A stretch of DNA of 64,000 nt from Coprinus comatus. Taxonomy: Eukaryota; Basidiomycota; Agaricomycetes; Agaricales; Agaricaceae. Made by a program: the position numbers and the translations under genes. Positions 23,283 through 35,155 of this stretch are shown piece by piece. Numbering within the stretch: position 1 is the stretch's first letter; every line of letters starts with the position of its first letter. The DNA is taken from positions 20,162 to 84,161 of the forward strand of contig JAWPGT010000089.1 in NCBI GenBank assembly GCA_034638255.1. Reading direction: 5' to 3'. Below the pieces are notes generated by a model. It made no database searches and had not been told where the DNA came from. It saw only the letters and a list, made by a program, of their open reading frames with translations.

Positions 23283-23785
23283 TGTTGTAAACTTGCCTAT
23301 ACCTCCGTTTTGGTATAGATAATGCTACAATGGACCTCTTCAAGGTGCTCATAGGAGGAGAACGTCTACTCTTACTGAGACTACTTTCAGGAGATGACCT
23401 CCACAGTACTCTGACTGTAGATAACAGGTGTTCCTTACTAGTAAGCCGTTCATATAAGAGTTAGAGCTGACTCTGAGTTCTAGGGCTATCAAGGTAGAGG
23501 CAGAACAATGAAAGCAAGAAGAACAGAAGACTTAGAGTATTAAGCTGAAACTTAATCTCTGTCGCTGTCCATGTATTTATACAACTACAATGTACAGGTT
23601 GTAGGCTGTGCATGATACATGTGAGACAGGAGGGTGAACTATCTACTACTGAAACAATAAGTGAAATGGTAAGTGGAAGCACATAGAAACTACTAGTCCA
23701 AGGCTATGTGAAACGAGTAAGAGAAAGTACACTATTGTCCATCATTAGTTTTAATGATTAGTTGTGATAAATATGAAACTGTAAC
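23283..23785 (-). repeat. Gypsy A 5' LTR
   Basis: 503 bp, plus-strand ends TGTTGTAAAC and ACTGTAACA. It has TATA and the start-site inverted repeat ATTAAG-CTGAAA-CTTAAT. Confidence 0.92.
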
Positions 23786-24323
23786 ATCCATTCTCATTTG
23801 ATTTTGTAAAATTTAGTGCATGCCAATACAAGTCAATGAGACCTTTTGCTCCTGCCATTGACCCTGAGCCCGGAGTCCACCATGATGGTGATGCTGAGAC
23901 ATCAAATCTTCAATAAATATATTTCTCCTTAGTCACTTTGAACTATCATGTCCATGTTCTGTTATACTCTTAGAGACCAGTAGATTCTGGGCACTGTCCA
24001 TTCGGAAATCCAATCTTAAAATGATGAGGGTGAAATATGGAGAAAATGGTACAGTAAGTGCAAATTTCACAAGTGGATCAAAACTTGGTGACTATTACTT
24101 ATTTAGGGAAATGATGAGAAAGGTGCTGACCCACACCCTCCCACACCCTCCTGCCTCAATACCACCTTTACATCCTTTAAGTACAATGGTATAAATTAGG
24201 CTCTGATTTTTATCGGAACCATAACCCATTAGTATTAACTCTGTATTCATGGCTTTACCTAAGTCAACAGAAGGAAATAGAAAGAACTATAGCAATAGTC
24301 ATTTGCCATTTTATGAGTGTAGT
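23786..24323. other. Unassigned; possibly 5' part of the KDZ transposase
   Basis: A short acidic, proline-containing frame (MRPFAPAIDPEPG, near 23838) and intron-like GT...AG pieces are visible. No conserved motif could be named. It is continuous with 24953 onward once the solo LTR is removed. Confidence 0.3.
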
Positions 24324-24952
24324 TGTTATGACCACGAACCGTTAAGCTGAACACTCCTGGAACTTAAATGCTAGAGTGCAGTCATGTAGGAACGTGCGAT
24401 CAATAAACACTCTGCTGCAATCTCAAGGCCTTTCAACCTAGTGACCGAGAGGTATGGAGACAGAGATGTATAAGGGCTACAACAGAAGAGATTAAAGCTT
24501 AGGGCTTTAATCATCTAATACAATGAGTATTTATACTATTCTAGGGATGTACCTATTAATAGCTACTAACTACGTATATCCCAAATACTCATCATCACTT
24601 TATAATCTACTCCATACACAATGCTAGAACTGTCAACAGGAGTGGGTGAGACATCGGGGTCGGGGACTATTTACTCCATATACAATGAAAGATTAGTCAA
24701 CAGGAGTAAAATGACAAAACAGATAACTAATACTGGAGCTGGGGAAATGCAGACTTCTAAGCATAAGTGGAGTCTCATACTTAGTTCGACGTTAGGTCAT
24801 AGCGATGTCATAGTGATGTCATTGGGGGAATAGTATGTCAGGCAGAGTCGTCCATGATGGTGTCGTCATTGGGAATGAGTTCAGGGAAGATGGCGAACAA
24901 GTCTTCCTTGGTGGTGGTGGTACGGGCCGGTGGTTTGGGTGGACTCGTAACA
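24324..24952 (-). repeat. Solo LTR, gypsy B family
   Basis: 629 bp, plus-strand ends TGTTATGACC and GGACTCGTAACA, perfect duplication GTAGT (24319-24323 and 24953-24957). Minus-strand bases 24952 to ~24840 encode the conserved aORF C-terminus (TTTKEDLFAIFPELIP). Confidence 0.93.
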
Positions 24953-26089
24953 GTAGTTTGGTCACTGAGATAGCCAGTGTGCTCCGCAAAACATTTTTAA
25001 TGTACTTGCTCAATGGATATAAATTTAATTTGCTAGTGCGCCTAGGTATTTTACAAACAACAGGCCTTATAAAAAAAGAGCATTTATATTTGTGTTGTTA
25101 GTTTTCTGTACCTATAGTACAGTACAATGTGATATGGTATATATAAGTTATATATTAGGTGTTCTCTCAATAAAGGCTACATTTCCATCCCCACCACTTT
25201 TCCATTTGGCCAATTATGAAAAACGGCACTTTTAAGCAAGATTCCATACTCATTCATTGTGTAGGTTGGCATTAATAGTGGTACCCTAATTGTACAGAGG
25301 AGGGAGTGTCCGAGTGAGTAGTGCACATAGGTAAACATTACCTATATATATATATTCTGGATGTTCAAGTCATGTGTAATTCATTTGATTTTGGACAACG
25401 ACAAAAGTTTCGAGCTCATTTATGTTAGAAGTTATAAATAGACATGTTAAAACATTGATAAGAGATGGCATATAAGATAATATATACTGTCTATTTCTTG
25501 TAAGGTGTAGGCTATATATCAAACATTGTAATATGATAAAAGCTATTCATTCTTATACTATTGTTCTTTGATTATTTCACCAACTCATACTTCAAGTTCC
25601 TTAAAAGTTAAAAATGGTAGAGTTACTAGTCTTGACTTGAGTATCATCATGGCCTATGTGTTGGATCACATATAGAGCTGCTAGTATACAAAGGTACATG
25701 TCCACTTTTTTGTCAAATTAAGTTATGCTCTCTGTATATATCATGATTCTGAATGTCTCATACTGTCTCAAATCTTTGAAGATGCTAACTTTGTAAGAGC
25801 AAAAGTAATATTCTGCTAGTAGCCATGTATGTTTAGTGTCCTGTATACTATGGGTCACCGTATAGGTCTATTTACATGCATAGGTCTATTTACAGTGTAC
25901 ACACATAGTAAAGGAAGGAACTTTGTGAATTTCAAGATGAACTTACATGCATATGATGAGTCATGGAACACACTGTTGACTGAACATCTTTCGGCTCTCT
26001 AGAACAGTCTCCCAACTAAACAATATGGGTCTACAATGTGGAAAGATTACATGCAAAATTCGTGTATATCAAGGCAGCCAGTCAAAATT
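24953..26089. other. No feature recognised
   Basis: AT-rich sequence with stops in all frames. It holds a TATATATATA run near 25345 and GTCTATTTACA direct repeats near 25870-25895. It probably includes introns, promoter or flank of the KDZ element. Confidence 0.4.
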
Positions 26090-28466
26090 AGTCAAAGGTA
26101 AACAAAAACAGAGGGCCCATGTTGCATTCCACCGTGAGGGTATTTATGCACAGGTAAGGTCAAGTCCTCCCACACCTTTGTATATGAACCTTTCTAACTG
26201 ATTGAAACTGAAATAGGAAGCACAGACTGCAGCCCAAGCTGATGGGTTTGAAGATGAATTTCCCTATGAGGGTGACTTTCCAATGGATGATGTTCAAGAT
26301 ATTGATGACCTCATGGATGGTAATGACGAATCACTGCTCAGCCATGCTGGTGGTGAGCTTCTTCAAATTATAACTGAAGAGCTTCAGAAGAACAGGTATA
26401 TACTCCTGTGTACTCCCATTCTGGTTCTGTTCCATGATCATCTCTAACTTATGCCAATAATTATAGAGAGCCGCGAAAGGATACTAGGACTCAACGGGAC
26501 CGAGCCCATTTACGCAATGACGGTTTCAACACACAGCTACAGGAGATGACTGATAGCTACTTAGAATGGAGTCGGAGGACCAATAATGGTCTGCAATGGC
26601 CCTCACATTCGAGCTCAGAGGGTGGGATTCAAGGCCATTATCTGGTCACTGTTGTTGATATATCTGGTGAGTGACCATCATTATCTAACTTTTCTACTGT
26701 AACAAAAGAAATCTATAGCTACCTATGATGAACAAATTCCTCTTCGCTCTGGTGATACAGGTATTGCTCTGGTGCTAGTAGCACATGGTCTCATACCCTG
26801 CTCACCATTCCAACCAACACTTGCAATTACCATCAACACACTTGAACTTTTCCGCATCCTTTCCCTTCAGTGCCCACATCTTGCCATTCAGAACTATGTC
26901 AAGATGCTTTGCTTTCATCATAATGTAAGTTAAATATATAATATCATATCATTAACTCATATCTAGTTTCTTAGAAGCCGTACCAACAACATTTAAACAA
27001 ATAGTTTTCCATATGCCATGACTTACACCTTGCAATTCTAGAAGAAACGGAAGTATGGCTCCAAAAGGCACTTGGAAGGGACACTGACACATGGAGGTTA
27101 CTCCATGCATGTCCATCTTGCACATACAAACTAAACAATGAGAAGAGCATGAAGTATAGCATGCTTTTCACAATGGATGGTAATAATTCACTCAAATGAT
27201 TACCCAAACACAAGTATTTGAAGGATGTAGTGGAAATGCCGAATGGTAAAATTCAGCTGGTAGGGGTGACAAATGAAGTTGTGGATGGACGAAAGATGAA
27301 GAGTGACTATTATATCAGCAGAGAGGAGGTACAAAAATGGTTGCCTTCAAAAGGTCGTCTAAAGAAACAACAGGTGAGTAAATCTATCAATTTAATTAGC
27401 ATTCAGCTAAGTTTACTTTTAACTATATAGCCAGCAATGGCAAAAGAATCACACCAAGGAAGCAGCTCAGAAGTTCATGATGAAGAGGTTAATCTGATTT
27501 TTAATACATATTTATCAATCATTTACTCACCAATTATCAGCTTGATAGTCCTTGCTCTGGTCAATGGAAGAACATGTCTGAGCAAGCAACAGCCAAGTCA
27601 CTTGGTATCTTTGATGAGAGTAGAATATTTGTATCCTTATGTTGACATGGGTTTATCTTAGTGTATACTGACATGGTGAAGAGTGGTGAAGGGTACGTAC
27701 TCTTCTTTCTTTCTTTTTTTAACACAAACTGATATCTTGGATTAGTACTCAGTACCCTTTTGCAGTTGTAGAAAGGTTAATGGATGTTTTTGGGTCAAAC
27801 CTCGCAGGAGGTTATGACATTGGGTGTCGATTCAAAATATCCCTTGACAATAGTGGACTTGGAGAATGAGCTCGAGAGTTAGCATACACCTCGTTGGTTG
27901 GAGCATTTCATGGTCACACTCACAACCATCTCTGCCAATTATCTTACTTATCAACATATGTGGAGGGTCTTGGACTGAGTGACTTAGAAGGATGTGAACG
28001 GCTGTTTTCATGTTCTAATGATTTGGCCACCACCACGCAACACTCGAGTACATTCCACCGACAGCAACACATCACAAATTATCTGAAACACCTTGATAAA
28101 ACAGATACGTATGAAGGACTAAGTGTGTTACATTTTTCTCTGATCTAAATAAATTCTAAAACAATTGTTATTCATAGGTAAATTTCTGGTAACAAATTTC
28201 AAATGGGCAAAAGCTATATTAGCGGATGCACCTTCCTTTGAAAAAGTAAAACAAGAAATGGGCATAACAGATAACTCGGTGTTTGAAGAATGGCTTACAG
28301 AAGAGCAGCAGTATTTGTCGAGTAGGGGGAAGGAATCCATGGTAGACACTTGGGAGATGCAATATCAGTGTGCATTGGTGGAGCTGATGGATGTCTGGTG
28401 AGTTTAAGTCTAGGCTGAGATTTGTTCAATATCTCACAATAATGATTACAGAGACAAGCTTGCTAC
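26090..28466 (+). pseudogene. KDZ (Kyakuja-Dileera-Zisupton) transposase relic
   Basis: Exon-like blocks separated by short GT-AG introns read the KDZ pattern. They include an acidic N-terminal part (DDVQDIDDLMDG, near 26290), the block HYLVTVVDISG then LELFRILSLQCPHLAIQNYV (26640-26920), a Cys-x2-Cys block (CPSCTYKL, near 27110), FTMDGNNSL (near 27170), GYDIGCRFK (near 27815) and the catalytic-region signature FHGHTHNHLCQ...EGCERLFSCSN (27900-28020). Stops in conserved blocks (TAG after HLNK near 27000, TGA after NNSLK near 27198, TGA after GLGE near 27870) show it is dead. Copia D cuts it at 28466; the C-terminus was not found. KDZ elements are cut-and-paste DNA transposons abundant in Agaricomycetes. 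Confidence 0.82.
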
Positions 28467-28696
28467 TGTCAGACAACAACACGTGACCGAACAAAGTATA
28501 TAGTATCACATCACGAACTAATGTAGCCTCAGTCTTCTATCACACCGAGACTGAGGTAAGCCACAACACTTGTAACTATATACGCATGTAACTTACACAT
28601 TACTGTAGTATTCGGGTATCGTGTATAGGTATGAACAATACAGTCTTCTATCACACCGAGACTGAGTATTCGGGTATCGCGTATAGAGAAATAACA
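28467..28696 (+). repeat. Copia D 5' LTR
   Basis: 230 bp, TGTCAGACAAC...GAAATAACA, followed at once by GGTTATGGGCC (28697-28707), a copia-type primer site. Two direct copies of CAGTCTTCTATCACACCGAG (28529 and 28641) lie within it. It is inserted in the KDZ gene. Confidence 0.8.
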
Positions 28697-28768
28697 GGTT
28701 ATGGGCCTTTATTAAACTCAAAGTACACGCATACAACGACACCTCACAAGTGATATTATACAAGGAAT

Positions 28769-30123
28769 ATGATAAGGAGTGCCAGACTCAGTATTGACAA
28801 CCTATTCTCAACGTCACCACTCACAGAATACGAATCTGACATGGAATCTGTCGCTGGAGATCAGGAGGTCCCTGCCCATGGACAAAGCCATCAGTCTGAT
28901 GATCACTCAGATCATTCCGACAACGAAGAGCACCTGCTTGACCTTGAACAGTCCCCACGAGCGCTACCTCTTGATGATAACGACAACTTCTCTCTCACCC
29001 TTTCTCCTCGTAGAGACGTTCGTGCGAATGCACGATGCGACTCTCGTCTCAGTTCTCGTGCGGATGCACCAGACACTGACCGTCCAGCAGGACCTTCCAT
29101 CTTTACACGCATTCACAGAACTCTTGACCCACCATTCAACCCTACTTCCAGAAAACCCACATCCAACCCCACAGTTCCTCCCATCTTCAATGACCCCGAC
29201 GTAGCCCGCATTCTTACCGACCCTGACTTGCCAAAACTCCTCAACTGGTTGAAAAACAATAGTAGTATCACAACCAAATGCACGCGCCCCCCCCCCACCT
29301 CCCACACTACCAACCGTTGACGCAGTACCACCCCTTGGCTCTCATAACTGGAACAAGACTATATTGGAGGAATCCAAACACAACTGGGATGACTGGAAAC
29401 AGGACATCACACAACATTTGGAAACGAATGGAGTCGACGACTATCTTTTTGGAAGAGAATATTATCCCTCCCCAAACACAGACATAGTCAACTATCAAAG
29501 ATGGAAGAAGAACCATGCGATGATATGCGGATTCATTAGAGGCACCATATGCAAATCGGAGACAGTAGATTTCCTCAACATCCGACAAGCAAAAGAATTA
29601 TGGACACATTTGACTGCCCACTATGACCAATTCCCCACCTCTTCCAAACTCCAAGTCTTCCGTGATCTTTTCAACTCCCCCTTCTCTAACTCCAAAGGCA
29701 TCCTTGAACTACAATACCGACACCTTGTCATAGACGTCAAATGACTATTCTCATATGGCATGCCTACGGAGCAAGAATTCATCCTCTACATTCTCATGCA
29801 TAACCTCAACAACCCAGAAACCATAGACCTGTACAATAAAGCGGACGTCGTCATGGCTAGCAACCGAAATGCCAACCACACTGATATCTTCTCCCTTATC
29901 CAATCTTACGACAACGATAAGAAGAAATCTGTCACCGACTCTGCTCTATTAGCTACCACCTCATCAAAACAGAAAAAACCTGTCCCCCGCTGCACAAACT
30001 GTAAACGTAAGGGACATACCCAACCTTTCTGTATCTCTAAAGGTGGCGGTTTTGAGGGAAAATCTATTGAGGAAGCTCTTGAGGCTCAACAGAAGAAGGA
30101 GGTTAAGAAAACGGACAACAAAG
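28769..30123 (+). pseudogene. Copia D gag
   Basis: It starts at ATG 28769 with an acidic, low-complexity N-terminus. A run of C at about 29286-29295 coincides with the loss of frame. The capsid (UBN2-like) domain then follows in a second frame (WDDWKQDITQHLE, ...AKELWTHLTAHYDQF) to a TGA at ~29742. The final block (29760-30123) holds the CCHC knuckle CTNCKRKGHTQPFC (near 30000). The frame runs directly into element X at 30124. If X and the inversion are undone, K-T-D-N-K joins V-I-P-E-K in frame with the protease region. This copia family therefore has a normal capsid, unlike E1/E2. Confidence 0.85.
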
Positions 30124-31997
30124 CATCAGGACTTTGCACATGGGCTTATTCAGCCTCTGGATATACTTAAGTCACTTAACTTACTTAAGTTTAGTTGCCC
30201 ATCCTTTGGAATAATTTGGTCAAGTACATACAAGGACATTCCAAGTGTCCCAAGTTTGCGAAAAAATCTTGTTAATTTATACTAATAACTAGTATATTTG
30301 TTTGGTTAATGATATTAATGATGAGTTGTTATTTTATCAATAATCACATCACTTATGTTCCCAGATTTGGACTTGACGAAAAATCGCAAAATCGGACTGT
30401 CACATGGTCACTCTCACCACCACATGTGACAGAACACGTTGCATCAGCAGTGAACATCACGAAGGCCACAACTTCTACTTATCACCACTTGGGGTAATTC
30501 TGCCACTATGCCCTCATTTCTTGACGGAACTTGACGCGTTGTAGCTCGCTCGCTGGAATCGTCTCGACATTACGCATTGAACAGGCCTATGTACGCGTGA
30601 TATGGTGGGGTTTTCATTTTTCTTATATGGTATGTCAATTTTGACCATTTTTATTATGTATCTTACTCATTTAGTCATGTATCGGCGCGTTCTTGGGCTC
30701 TCCAGGACACCCTCAACGTCCCGCTTCAAACGTATGTACAAATACGCGTCCTAGTGCAGTAACCATGCTATAATATGAGTTTTATTGTTGGTAAGTCATC
30801 TCTGACTGTTTTTCTTCTCTATCACTCATTCCCCTACATAAAGGAATGTTCTTAGGCTCTCCGGAACCACCTCGACGTCTACTGTAGGGTAGGAGGGCTA
30901 GGTGATGAGGTGGCATGGTGTATACCCCATGAAGGGGGGTTTCTTCTCTGGTGAGTCATTATCTGTCTTAAAGGGAGTATTTTACTAATTTCTCATTCCC
31001 TCCTGCACTCCATGGCACGTTCTTAGGCTCGTCTTAACCACGCGTTTCACGTTTATTACATCCCCGACTTGTACACGATATGGAGAAGTGCTGGATATCT
31101 AGTGACCTGACCTTCTAAGGTCTATCATGTAAGTACACTCTTCACTCTACAACTACTAACACAGTCAATTTCGCACCATACACCACGTCTTTAGGCTTGT
31201 TGGAACCGCATTGAGGAGACAAATCGATAGAGGGTAGTACAGCGCGATATGGTGGAGTATTCATCAGTCGAAGGTATGTTCTCTAACTTTTACACTAATC
31301 CCCTTATTTTACTGATATCTCACTCCCTCCTGCACTCCATAACATGCTTTTAGGCTCGTCTTAACTACACGTGTGTCCTCCATTACACCCCCAACTTGTA
31401 CACGATATGGAGAACAGCTGGATTTGTAGTGACCTGATCTTGTGGTGAGTACCTATCCAATCTAATACCCCTCTTGATACTCAATACTTATCAGAATTTT
31501 ATGTTCTTAGCATCGTTGGAACCGTCTCGACAACGCCGTTCGAACGCACCTACCCACGTAAATCCCTGCTCAAAACTCGTGTCGTGATAACCAGTTCTTT
31601 ATTTTGCTAAATAGGTTCTATAATAAGTAGATATTCTTGTAATTTTTTTTATCCTTATTTCGGTACATTACTGTAGTATATACTATGAATATAACTTGTT
31701 TTTGCTCACGAAAAACCTACTTCTACCCTTTTAAGCACCTGAATTCCTGAATATATCTAATAATTGATTTTGAACAAGTGAAATTAAGCTCTAAATAAGT
31801 TTGAATATGTAGCCTTAAGTTAAAACAAGGAAACCCAAGGTAGAGGGGACCTACTTGGATTTACTTGGAATCTAATTCCAAGTATTCCAAGTAAATTCAA
31901 GGTCCGAAAAATATTTTCTTGGAATGCACTTATTCTCCCTTGGATTGGTTTCCAAGGAAGAATAAGGAACTTTAAGCCCATGCGCAAAGTCCTGATG
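30124..31997 (+). mobile_element. Element X, left copy (non-coding, inverted termini)
   Basis: 1874 bp. The ends are ~25-bp imperfect inverted repeats CATCAGGACTTTGCRCATGG...CTTA. An inverted copy lies at 35156-36818 plus 41364-41398. It contains no transposase. The ends are rich in ACTTAAGT/ACTTGGAA words. The centre holds seven modules of ~145-170 bp. Short duplications at the two reconstructed insertion points are AAG and TT, so target-site length is uncertain. It may be a non-autonomous DNA transposon. Confidence 0.75.
30551..31590 (+). repeat. Seven exon-like degenerate modules in element X
   Basis: Modules begin near 30551, 30695, 30854, 31025, 31193, 31352 and 31510. Each has a splice-acceptor-like TTCTTAG, then GCTC-x-GGAACC-x-CTCGACG (variants), often CGATATGG, and most end in GTAAGT/GTGAGT/GTATGT. 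The spacers look like ~55-70-bp introns. Translated modules share a weak (L/W)N(R/H)LD pattern. Several contain stops. Confidence 0.55.
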
Positions 31998-34900
31998 AAC
32001 GGCAACATATTCTGCTTCTGTGGTGGATATAGCAATGGTCTTTTGTTTTCTGGATGCCCAGGATACAAGACCACTGCCAAGAGAGAAACCATAGCCCATA
32101 GTGGAACGTCTGGTGTCAAGACAGTCTGTGTAAGAAGAGTCACTGAAGCCTATAAGTGAAGCTGGGTGTTGAGCAGTGGATTGAATTTCGGTTCCATTGG
32201 AAGAGAAAGCATTGCGACCACCTAGCCAGAGTTTCATGCCTCTTGTAGTGTAGAGGTAGCGAGCACACCTTAGAGCAGATTCCCAATGAGAAGATCTAAA
32301 GCAGTCAAGATATTGTGATAACTTGGCGACAGTGTAGGCGACATCAGGCCGAGTTCCCATAGCAATATACATCATAGACCCAACAAGAGAGCGATAAGGT
32401 AACGATTTGACTTCATCGTCTGGGATATCATCAGAAGTGGGTTTATGCAGTTTGATAGAAGGATCCATGGGAGTGTGAGTAGGTATGATGGGGGATGTGA
32501 GGAATGATGAGGCAATCTTTTCTATGAGAGCTTTCTGTGATAAAGCTATATGACGATTAGGTCTGTCACGTTCAACTGCAATACCTAGGACAAATTCGAG
32601 TGGATTGATTTTGAATTCCCATTTGGTGGAAAGGTCTTTTTGGAATTCGGTCGAGGCACTAGGGGTTGAGGATGCAAGTAGGAAATCATCAACGTGAAGG
32701 TTGGTAGCGACCTGACCTTGTTCTGTGGACCTTGTATATGTGCATGGTTCACATTTGAGTCTATCAAACTCGAAATCATCAACCATTCCACTATCCACTG
32801 TTTTATACCAAACCCGACCACTTTGCTTCAAGCCATATAAACCTTTTACAATCTTCCATACCCAATCCGATGGAGGTTTGTCTTCTGGTTCAAAACCGGA
32901 AGGTTGCTCCATGTATTGTGATTCTGAGTCAGGGAGGGTGCCATTAAGATAAGCTGTTGTGATGTCGAGTTGTTCAAGTTCCCAGTCGTTGACAGCGGCA
33001 AGATGACATAGTGTTCTGATGGATTCTAGGCATGTTGTAGGGGAGGTGGTATCGTGATAATCGAGACCATATATCTGTTGGAAACCTCGTGCTACAAGAC
33101 GTGCTTTATATCAGTAGACAGCTCCAGAGCCATCAGTTTTAGGGACAAGGACCCATTTACCAGTCATAATTTGGCGTTCTTTTGGGACATTAGAGCGGCG
33201 TACATACTCGAAGACATTGTGTTTTGTAAGAGATTCCAACTCATTTTCAACAGCCTTTTTCCATTCAGCAGCTTGAGGGGACTTCATAGCAGCCTTCAAG
33301 GTAGGGGGAGCAGTTGGTAGGATGGCATTAATCTGATGTTCATTGTTGGGGATAGCTGATAGTGCTATGGAAGTGAAATCTTCAGAGATGAAGTCAGTGT
33401 CGGGTTTATCAGTGGAGATAGCAGACGTGATATGTGAACGTAGCAGTCTGCGTTGTTTCTTTAGTTTCTTCCTGATGTGTTTGGGTATGTGTTGTTGTGG
33501 TGGGTCTGATAGTGTACATTGCAAAGCGTGTTCAACAAGAGGGGAGGAAGATAAAGATGGTGGTGGGTTGCCAGCAAGTCTGGCAGAGCGACGTGGTGGT
33601 TCAACCGTAGGTGCGATGGCATCATCAGGAGTGACGTTTGTGGGAATATCTACGACATGGTGATTGGGAGAGACGTGTGGAGTAGATTGCCATGTTTCGA
33701 TAAAGTCGACATGGTATGATGATATGACCTTGTGGGAGGATTTGTGGTATAATCGGTAAGCTTTTGCATCTTCAGCATAACCAATCAAGATACACTCAAC
33801 ACTTCTAGGCGCTATTTTAGGGTTGTGTTTGTTCATGATGAGAGTGAATGCTCGACAACCTATTTCGCGTAGATGGGAGAGGTCTGGTTTTCGAAGGAAC
33901 CAGGCCTGATAAGGTGTCATGTTGATGGATCTGGTATATGTTCGGTTTGTGAGATAATGGGCAGTGAGGATGAATTCATCCCAACGGTTTTCAGGAAGGT
34001 CACATTGAATACGCATTGATCTTGCTTTATTCATGATGGTGCGATGATATCTCTCCACTTTCCCAATATGAGCAGAGGTGTAAGGTGCTGTGAGTTGGTG
34101 TTGGTAACCATTCAGGGAACACCAGGCCTTCATAGCATCAGATTTTAGTTCACCATTGTCAGTACGGATGATGCCCATCTTTAGACCACATTCACGTTCA
34201 GCCATCATAGCCCAGGACTTGAGAGTGGGTAACGCATTCGATTTATGGGGTAATAAGAAAGTCCAAGCGTAGTTACTACAATCATCAACGATATTCATGA
34301 AGTACTTGCTCCCAGTAGCTGATTTCACTGCCTGAGGACCCGCAAGGTCTACGAAAACTATTCCCAGCCGTGTGGGACATCTGCCATTAGATCGTGTTGA
34401 GGGAACTGACGATCGGGTCTGTTTGCCAAGAATACAATCACTACACTTTGTCGGTGATTTGGATAGATCAACCGTCATACCTGTGACTGATTTGAGGTTT
34501 GCCATTTGGTAGAGTGAATGAGTATTGGCGTGACCTAGACGTTTGTGCCAGACATTGAGGTCTGGTGTTGGTGAGGCAAGGTTGCAGACGTCGATGGTGG
34601 AAGAAGATCCTTCAAGTTTCCATAATTTTCGGCCAGGAATGCGGGGGCTGTCAATGTGTGAATCGGGGAGATGAATGCGAGCAACGTCTTTCATGAAGTG
34701 GATGGTGCAGGAAAGGTCATCGATGAGCGAGCCAATAGAGACAAGGCGGGTAGTCACTTGTGGAATATAAAGAGCGTTACGGAGTGTGATAGAGCCGGAA
34801 GAGCTTGTGACGGTGATATCTCCCATGGCATAGGCATGTGCAGATGAGCCATTCATTCCAGTTACTGTTTTACCTGGAATGGACCGCATATTAGAAAAGT

Positions 34901-35155
34901 CTGTGATGTGCGGGGACATGTGAATGGTGCAGCCGGAGTCAAGTATGAAAGGATGGATATTGGGTGACTCAGATGCGATAAGGGCTGGGTCATCTGTATG
35001 TAGATCCACGGTGCAGTGATGACTGACATCAGGTAGGTCGGAAGTGAACCAAGCGAATTCTTCCATGTCTTCGATGGACATAGAGTCAGCAAGAAGGGAA
35101 GGGATTTCTTCAATAGTGGCAAAGTGAGCAACTTCCTTCTTCTCAGGTATAACTT
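31998..35155 (-). pseudogene. Copia D pol middle section, inverted
   Basis: On the minus strand: an acidic linker, protease FILDSGCTIHMSPH (near 34930), the GAG-pre-integrase WHKRLGH region (near 34540), the INT core (FVDLAGPQ, RTDNGEL, KVERYHRT), then RT from ~33170. A single TGA at 33111 follows GAVY (Arg expected before YKARLVA). RT carries HVDDFLLAS (near 32685) in place of the usual YVDD. RNase H reads KTIAISTTEAEYVAV at 32010, where the copy stops at element X. Gag lies on the opposite strand at 28769 and the rest of RNase H at 41399, so this segment has been flipped between two inverted X copies. Confidence 0.9.

Larger units (their letters stand above)
13903..23785 (-). mobile_element. 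Gypsy A (Ty3 chromovirus), decayed full-length copy
   Basis: Order on the minus strand: 5' LTR (23785-23283), primer site, leader repeats, gag, PR, RT, RNase H, INT, chromodomain, accessory ORF, purine tract, 3' LTR (14432-13903). Two foreign solo LTRs interrupt the integrase. The element is ~9.9 kb, about 9.0 kb without the solo LTRs and their duplications. Flanks do not match (CCTTT on the left, TCCAT on the right) and the two LTRs differ noticeably, while the 5' LTR is nearly identical to that of A', so the copy is probably a recombinant. Confidence 0.92.
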
